Of a stretch of DNA of 64,000 nucleotides, positions 57,101 to 64,000 are shown one piece after another. The notes beneath the pieces are model-generated. The model saw only the letters and a list, made by a program, of their open reading frames with translations. It was not told the DNA's origin and searched no databases. Each line of letters starts with the position of its first letter. Within the stretch, counting starts at the first letter, position 1. The position numbers and the translations under genes were made by a program. The stretch covers positions 181,230,796-181,294,795 of the forward strand of contig CP136068.1 of the NCBI GenBank assembly GCA_032622095.1. Reading direction: 5' to 3'. The DNA comes from Siphonodentalium dalli (taxonomy: Eukaryota; Mollusca; Scaphopoda; Gadilida; Siphonodentaliidae).

Positions 57101-57900
57101 GATAATTAATTTGCTTTCCATGTAGTTTGGATAAACGTTGGATTGACATCTTTCAGAAAGCAGGAGAAAACATATTCCCGACTATTAATCGTTGATCCCT
57201 TCACTAGAATAGTTATATGGCCTCCTTGCTGTTGACACTACATGTATATCAATATTGAAGAACGTTAGCATTTATTTGAAACAAGTTTTTATAGAATACA
57301 ACTAAGGTTGTATATTCATCCATAGAGATACCCATGTGATTTTTTTTGCAAATATTTCTCTATACACATATATACACATATTTATACAAGAGTGTTTATG
57401 TATACAGTGGATATATTATAGTTATAACATTATATAAATGTTATTTTGTATGAAAATGAAATTATGATGAAAATATTATATCTAGTTATAGCAGTGTACA
57501 TATGTTATCATGATTGTTAATTAATTGTGGCTTTTCTTATTAAACTCATTCAATGAATAATGTTCGATCTTTTGTCTAGAACTATTTTACACTTAAAATT
57601 GGTTGGTAAATTAAATCTTCAGAATGATTTCACCCAAGTTTGAGTTCGAAAATATTGATCTGCTGTTTCATGAAAGTTCGAACTGTTGAACATTTTGATT
57701 CCATAACAATGTAGGGCTTCACGGTATGACACAAAATTATCGATATTTATTATCGCGATATGAGTTTGTATCGATAATCCAAATAAATGGAATTTGTAAA
57801 CGTTTGCATTCACGAATATTTAGTTTTTGCTCGATACGATTTGATAATTGTTAAATATATCGATATTCGATATGATATCGATAGTCCGTGATGCCTTAAT

Positions 57901-58243
57901 GTTGACCAAATGTGATGCTGTCCTGCTGAATTGTTATGATGCTGGTAGGGCGAACTGCAAATGTAAATGTATTTGTTGTAAAGTTGTCATTTTCACGGTG
58001 TTTGGCTAATCCGAGCGATTTGATAAAAAGCTAGTGTGTGTATGAACATACTTTTGAAAAAAATTATAATGGCTGCGCTGGTGTTTGCAAAACGACACGA
58101 ATAGCCATCTTTATTTTTGTCAATTTGAAACATCAAAATTCAACCAGTATTAAAATATAGCGCAATATATGTTTTTGAATGTTTGATATACATAATGGCT
58201 TTTCCTGGATATGATCAGATTATCCGAACTCCGCGAAAATGAG
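57901..58243. mobile_element. Long-TIR foldback element, copy 4 (partial)
   Basis: gatgctgtcctgctgaattg + ttatgatgctggtagggcga and cattttcacggtgtttggct match copy 1. The right arm breaks off after ccgcgaaaatgagctc, and the outer right end is missing. Confidence 0.7.
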
Positions 58244-58254
58244 CTCGCGGACTG

Positions 58255-58640
58255 GGGTGGTCCCACGCAATGTTATCATTCCACCACATCTGCCACAATA
58301 GTGTTGTGGTGACCACACGCAATGTCATTTCATGGCCGCTGCCACCGCACCAATATTGTGGTGACCCCACGCAATGTCGTTTTATGTCAGCTGTCGCCAA
58401 CCAGCGTTGCGATGACCACACGCAATGTAATTACATGGCAGCTGCCGCCCACCAATGTTGTGGTGACCCAACGCAATGTCGTTTTATGTCAGCTGTCGCC
58501 AACCTGCGTTGCGATGACCACACGCAATGATATTTCATGGCAGCTGCCGCCCACCAGGCAGTAACTGACAGTGTTGTAGTGACCTCGCGCTATGTCATTC
58601 AGACTGCCAGCTGCCGCCCGCCGGTGTGGTGACACAACGC
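58255..58640. repeat. About 60-bp minisatellite with dimeric structure
   Basis: Six to seven units of the type gtggtgaccacacgcaatgt + catttcatggcagctgccgc + ccaccaatgtt. Two alternating variants (atggcagctgccgcccacc and atgtcagctgtcgccaacc) give a dimer of about 120 bp. It is open in some frames, but as a by-product of the period. Confidence 0.9.
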
Positions 58641-58924
58641 AGTGTCATTCCAACTCCATAGCCGAATATACTAGTTTCTGATCAGAAAATGTTTTATCGA
58701 GCGAGCCCATCTGGCTCAAAAGCAAAATATTAAACCTGAATGTAATGTAGTGTAAGGAATATATGTTTAGAGAACGCACACACCACACATAACAACACAC
58801 AACAAGCTGACAACACACTAGCGAAACTACGGAATTGAATAATTTTGTGACGCTATATGTTTACTGGGAAGACGATTTATACATTTGTCGTTAACACGTA
58901 GTCCTAACTTGATACATATACACA

Positions 58925-59060
58925 TTATCGGTACAATGAAGTGATATGGGCTGCAGTATCACGCTGAGTTGATGATGTCAGATCGCTGTATCATGCGGCG
59001 ATCTGACATCGTCAACGAGACGTGATGCTGCAGCCCATATCACTTCATTGTACCGATAAA
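58925..59060. repeat. Near-perfect foldback (136 bp)
   Basis: ttatcggtacaatgaagtga + tatgggctgcagtatcacg is mirrored by cgtgatgctgcagcccatat + cacttcattgtaccgataa. The inner stem gatgtcagatcgc/gcgatctgacatc closes over tgtatcatgc. Confidence 0.9.
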
Positions 59061-62017
59061 GCGTTTATTATATGACACATGTTTGGTTCATCCCATGTCA
59101 CAAAGGGCAAAACTACTTCGTTACACCATCCCATGTCACCGCCCGGGCAAAAGTACTCCAGTGAACATTCCGTTTACGCTTCAAACGAACAGACCTGATA
59201 ATTAGTTCCCAACTTCCGGTGACCTAATTTCACGGGATACTGATACGGAATTCAAAGGATACTGATACGGAATTCATAGAATACCGATACGGCTCACGAC
59301 CAGACAAGCGTTTTCCGACTGCTCGGAATTTATCGCCAAACAATAGTGGTATTTATAAGGGATTAGTGGTAGTCATATAATAAAGTTTAAGATCATCACG
59401 AGAACAAAAGACGCTGTTTCAATACACAAATTCTGTGATTTTATCAGATATCCAGAACAACTAAATGGGTTCATCGCCAAGACAAGGGAAGACAATACAG
59501 TAATGTTTATATATTTAATGACCGTCATCGTCATATATTGTAAATGTTATGTTATTTATATGACCCCTTCGACTTGTCACATTTTCACCTAGGAGATTGA
59601 ATAAATAATTGAATTGAATTGGAAGCGTCGTATTAGGGACATGATAGAACAAATAAGATCAACACTTCGAGATCAAAAGTAAAGACGACATTTTGACTTT
59701 GAAAGTCGACATTTTGACTAATTTGTATTGTTCTATCATGTCCATAATACGTGTCCATAGAAACACTATAGTTATATCAGAAAAGTTGGAAAACATATGT
59801 CACACATGCGTGATAACACGGTGACATAAAGCCTGCATGCCAAAACAAGGAGGTGATGGGGAGGAGGTGACGGGGAGGAGGTGATGGAGAGGAGGTGATG
59901 GGGAGGAGGTGACGGGGAGGAGGTGATGGGGAGGGGGGTAACGCTTCTGAAGATAATATTTTGGGAAACCTCCAGCTACCATTGGTGTATTGCTCTTCCA
60001 ATCAATGGATTACCTACCGCTGGACATACAGGAATACCTTTCGTAAATAAACAGGATGGCAACATGTGTGCTCACTGGATAAATACAACGAAGCATTACG
60101 CTTAAAGGGGGTCTATTTCTTCCTGTAGAAAGTTTTACATAGTTTCCTGGGTATAAAATAATAAATATGAACCGAGGACCCTTTGAACGGGAACGCCTCT
60201 ATCAATCAATATTGATTCTAACTCGAATGTTCTGGTATTATATAAATACAATCAATTTATTCTTGTCTGCCCGTGGCTAAATGAACTGAGATTTAAATAT
60301 TTGAGACCCTATTAATACAGAAGACCGAACATATTGAAACTAGCCGAATTGTTTAATTGTGGCAATATAATGCATGGTAAACCTTGCTTTGTATATTATA
60401 AAAGCCCAAATGTTTACGACCAACTCCTGAGGCTCACAATTCATCACACCCATTACAAGAAAACCATAGTCAGAAATGGTAACGCACTCAAAATGATATA
60501 TTATATACCCATGATTGTAATTATAGAATCTTTTTTTCATTTCTGTTATTTGTAATTGGCATAGCTTATCACAAACCAAAAATCAACATTATTGACGTAA
60601 TGTAAACGCCAATGAACGAAATTGAAATTCTCAACTACAACTTTTACCTGGTTCGCCTCGGGGTCGCACTACAGCTCGACCTCGGGGTCGCACTACAATT
60701 TTTTAATGTGTTCAAATAATCAACATTCTATAAATAGAACCTCCTTGCGCTATGGCAGCGCCCAAGCGAAACAAGAAGTTGTACATTAGTATACATGTGG
60801 CGCGCGTAATTATTTGTTTCTTTATCCTGACCCCTCCCGACGACGAGTTATACAATGCATTGAATTGAATTGAATTTGGGAGATTTTTTACGGCTCGCGT
60901 TCGTTTAGACCTTAACATGCGAGAAAATTATATCTAAAAATAGTAACCAAAAATGTACCACTTGTTACTTGCTAGTGAAATATCACGGTAATTCGTGTGA
61001 TTTGAATGATGTCGTTTTGTTCAATACATTGGGGACGATGGTTGGCATTAGAGTACGATATTGGGGACGATGGTTGACACTAGAGTACGATATTGACTTA
61101 AGTTATACCGACTAGGGTATTGAACAAAATATCAAACAGCTGATTCAATTTGGATAACAACCCGCCTATCGTATATAGCCATTATCAATAACTATCTGAT
61201 CACGGTCGTAATATAGTAAGTGTGAACAATAGGTTTTCAGATCAAAGTAGATATGTTTACAATGTGTGGTGAATGAATATTAACTTACAGTGGAACAAGT
61301 GTATGTCAAGTATAGTGTACACGTGCTTATTGGCGCATATTCAATGTCTCTTGTTGAATATACTGGTTCCTGCTCCAAAACGGCTAATAGCTTTAAACGT
61401 AGATACTTTACCCTATTAACAGCTCTGCAGTGTTGTGGCGTCCTATTGGTTACAATGAAGTAATTCGATTGGTGGCGCCCTCCAATGGATTTTTGGCCAA
61501 GATGCAGGGGAGAATTAAAACAATTCTGGGCTCTGGTTGGTTAATAGTAGTTTTGATAGTTTAAACATATAAATACATGCAATCACTCCTCTCGAAATTT
61601 GAGACGCCAAACAAACATTGGCACATTGTGAAGCATATGGTTCCTAGTTTGAATGTTTTTGGTGTGAGGTAAAAAATGTCAATATTTTTTTATGCAATTC
61701 TGACTCCGAAAATCCGAAATTTAAAGGTACATTCCATACCCGACGATATATGATTTTTTTCATGCATAAACTTTGCGCAGATGCCAATCGTGGCGATCAT
61801 GTACGCATGTATCACAACTCGTGGACACTACCATTATATGTTAACAATGATGGCCTATGCATAGGGAAATAATTACTTCACTGTAACCTATTGAATCCTA
61901 CGTAGGCCCGAAGATTCATCCAACGTAACTCCCAATTAGTTGAATAATCTCGGTTCTGGTTAGAGACTGCTAAGTGCATAAACATAGTAAACCACAGTGA
62001 CCTGATGGCAGCCATGT
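59061..62017. other. No gene recognised; minor repeats
   Basis: Contains an imperfect foldback at 59640-59758 (acatgatagaacaaat.../...attgttctatcatgt), a 15-bp minisatellite at 59850-59938 (ggaggtgatgggga), a doubled cctcggggtcgcactaca at 60656-60697 and a 36-bp tandem pair at 61031-61095 (ggggacgatggttg-cactagagtac). Short ORFs here have no recognisable domain. Confidence 0.4.
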
Positions 62018-63838
62018 TCCTTTGGGTTAACTACTCATCAACGGTGCTTTAGTATAGAAAGGGTTAAACTTATTATCTGAACATTTCCTTTGGGTTAACT
62101 ACTCATCAATGGTGCTTTAGTATAGAAAGTGTTAAACTTATTATCTGAACATTTCCTATGGGATAACTACTCATTAATTGTGATCTAGCATAGAAAGTGT
62201 TAAACTTATTATCTGAACATTTCCTATGGGATAACTACTCATTAATTGTGCTTTAGTATAGAAAGTGTTAAACTTATAATCTGAACATTTCCTATGGGAT
62301 AACTACTCATTAATTGTGATCTAGCACAGAAAGTGTTAAACTTATTATCTGAACATTTCCTATGGGATAACTACTCATTAATTGTGCTTTAGTATAGAAA
62401 GTGTTAAACTTATTATATGAACATTTCCTATGGGATAACTACTCATTAATTGTGATCTAGCACAGAAAGTGTTAAACTTATTATCTGAACATTTCCTATG
62501 GGATAACTACTCATTAATTGTGATCTAGTATAGAAAGTGTTAAACTTATAATCTGAACATTTCCTATGGGATAACTACTCATCAATTGTGCTTTAGTATA
62601 GAAAGGGTTAAACTTATTATCTGAACATTTCCTATGGGATAACTACTCATCAATTGTGCTTTAGTATAGAAAGTGTTAAACTTATTATCTGAACATTTCC
62701 TATGGGATAACTACTCATTAATTGTGATCTAGCACAGAAAGTGTTAAACTTATTATCTGAACATTTCCTATGGGATAACTACTCATTAATTGTGCTTTAG
62801 TATAGAAAGTGTTAAACTTATTATCTGAACATTTCCTATGGGATAACTACTCATCAATTGTGCTTTAGTATAGAAAGTGTTAAACTTATTATCTGAACAT
62901 TTCCTATGGGATAACTACTCATTAATTGTGATCTAGCACAGAAAGTGTTAAACTTATTATCTGAACATTTCCTATGGGATAACTACTCATTAATTGTGCT
63001 TTAGTATAGAAAGTGTTAAACTTATTATCTGAACATTTCCTATGGGATAACTACTCATCAATTGTGCTTTAGTATAGAAAGTGTTAAACTTATTATCTGA
63101 ACATTTCCTATGGGATAACTACTCATTAATTGTGATCTAGCACAGAAAGTGTTAAACTTATTATCTGAACATTTCCTATGGGATAACTACTCATTAATTG
63201 TGCTTTAGTATAGAAAGTGTTAAACTTATTATCTGAACATTTCCTATGGGATAACTACTCATCAATTGTGCTTTAGTATAGAAAGTGTTAAACTTATTAT
63301 CTGAACATTTCCTATGGGATAACTACTCATCAATTGTGCTTTAGTATAGAAAGTGTTAAACTTATTATCTGAACATTTCCTATGGGATAACTACTCATTA
63401 ATTGTGATCTAGCACAGAAAGTGTTAAACTTATTATCTGAACATTTCCTATGGGATAACTACTCATTAATTGTGCTTTAGTATAGAAAGGGTTAAACTTA
63501 TTATCTGAACATTTCCTATGGGATAACTACTCATCAATTGTGCTTTAGTATAGAAAGTGTTAAACTTATTATCTGAACATTTCCTATGGGATAACTACTC
63601 ATTAATTGTGATCTAGCACAGAAAGTGTTAAACTTATTATCTGAACATTTCCTATGGGATAACTACTCATTAATTGTGATCTAGCATAGAAAGTGTTAAA
63701 CTTATTATCTGAACATTTCCTATGGGATAACTACTCATCAATTGTGCTTTAGTATAGAAAGTGTTAAACTTATTATCTGAACATTTCCTATGGGATAACT
63801 ACTCATTAAGTGTGATCTAGCATAGAACGAGTTAAACT
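62018..63838. repeat. 68-bp satellite array, about 27 monomers
   Basis: Unit: gggataactactcattaatt + gtgatctagcacagaaagtg + ttaaacttattatctgaaca + tttcctat, period exactly 68. Two diagnostic sites define monomer types: B (attaatt...gatctagcaca), C (attaatt...gctttagtata) and A (atcaatt...gctttagtata). From about monomer 11 the order B-C-A repeats as a 204-bp higher-order unit, with an occasional extra A. The first two monomers carry the likely ancestral gggttaa junction. It ends at gagttaaactcgg near 63838. Confidence 0.95.
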
Positions 63839-64000
63839 CGGTGTAATGCAGAATGACGTTTATCAGACTGTAGTTGAGCTACCATTGAACACGATCTCCC
63901 GCCACATTCTCTTGACAGCTGAAGACAGACGTGTCAACATAAACCGTTTATATCATTAGAGATGCCCAAAGATGTGTGCCCAAATAAATATTGTTCAAGT
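63839..64000. other. Unique flank of the satellite
   Basis: Non-repetitive sequence after the last monomer. No feature is recognised before the window ends. Confidence 0.4.

Noticed and set aside
62018-63838. CRISPR-like array (regular repeats)
   Set aside because: The units are contiguous 68-bp monomers without unique spacers, in a eukaryotic genome; this is a satellite.

Overview
This is an AT-rich animal nuclear window, not a prokaryotic one. Coding sequence occurs as short exons with GT-AG junctions, introns of several kb, and a large load of transposon debris. A secreted protein combining PAN/apple, EGF-like and fibrinogen-like domains, together with CR1/L2-like LINEs, a Ty3/gypsy-like remnant, Helitrons, piggyBac-like pieces and many foldback MITEs, fits a marine invertebrate. 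A mollusc or other lophotrochozoan is my best guess, but the sequence alone does not fix the taxon.

I can support two host genes. (1) Plus strand, about 39.2-53.2 kb: a three-exon gene whose phases match exactly (39227-39538, 44569-44662, 52616-53166). It encodes about 318 residues: signal peptide, PAN domain, short EGF-like module and a degenerate fibrinogen-related domain. A broken copy of its last exon end lies at 54561-54739. (2) Minus strand: the 3' end of a single-pass membrane protein, four phase-compatible exons (13671-13799 with the transmembrane helix, 12896-12975, 8410-8500, 7124-7996) ending in a cytoplasmic tail of about 347 residues. Two more minus-strand exon candidates lie upstream: a repeat-containing ORF at 22773-23660 and a signal-peptide exon at 35236-35442. 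Their splice phases do not join directly to the others, so membership of the same gene is unproven.

The rest is mostly repeats. 0-6.3 kb: LINE fragment, foldbacks and a 1.34 kb tandem duplication. 8.7-12.2 kb: piggyBac-like remnant and TTAA-ended MITEs. 14.1-16.7 kb: decayed gypsy-like pol. 19-23 kb: fresh 341-bp duplication, a Helitron and MITEs. 24-29.7 kb: many hairpin elements. 29.8-31.4 kb: LINE endonuclease fragment. 41.3-43.3 kb: two LINE 3' ends tail to tail. 49-50.7 kb: minisatellites. 54-56 kb: decayed array downstream of the fibrinogen exon. 62.0-63.8 kb: a 68-bp satellite with trimeric higher-order structure.

The most distinctive signal is a TTAA-bounded hairpin MITE family. The long form looks like two TTAA-bounded modules fused at a shared internal TTAA, and each module also occurs alone in this window. 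Its termini resemble those of a piggyBac-like remnant next to one copy and, more loosely, the monomer ends of two satellite families.
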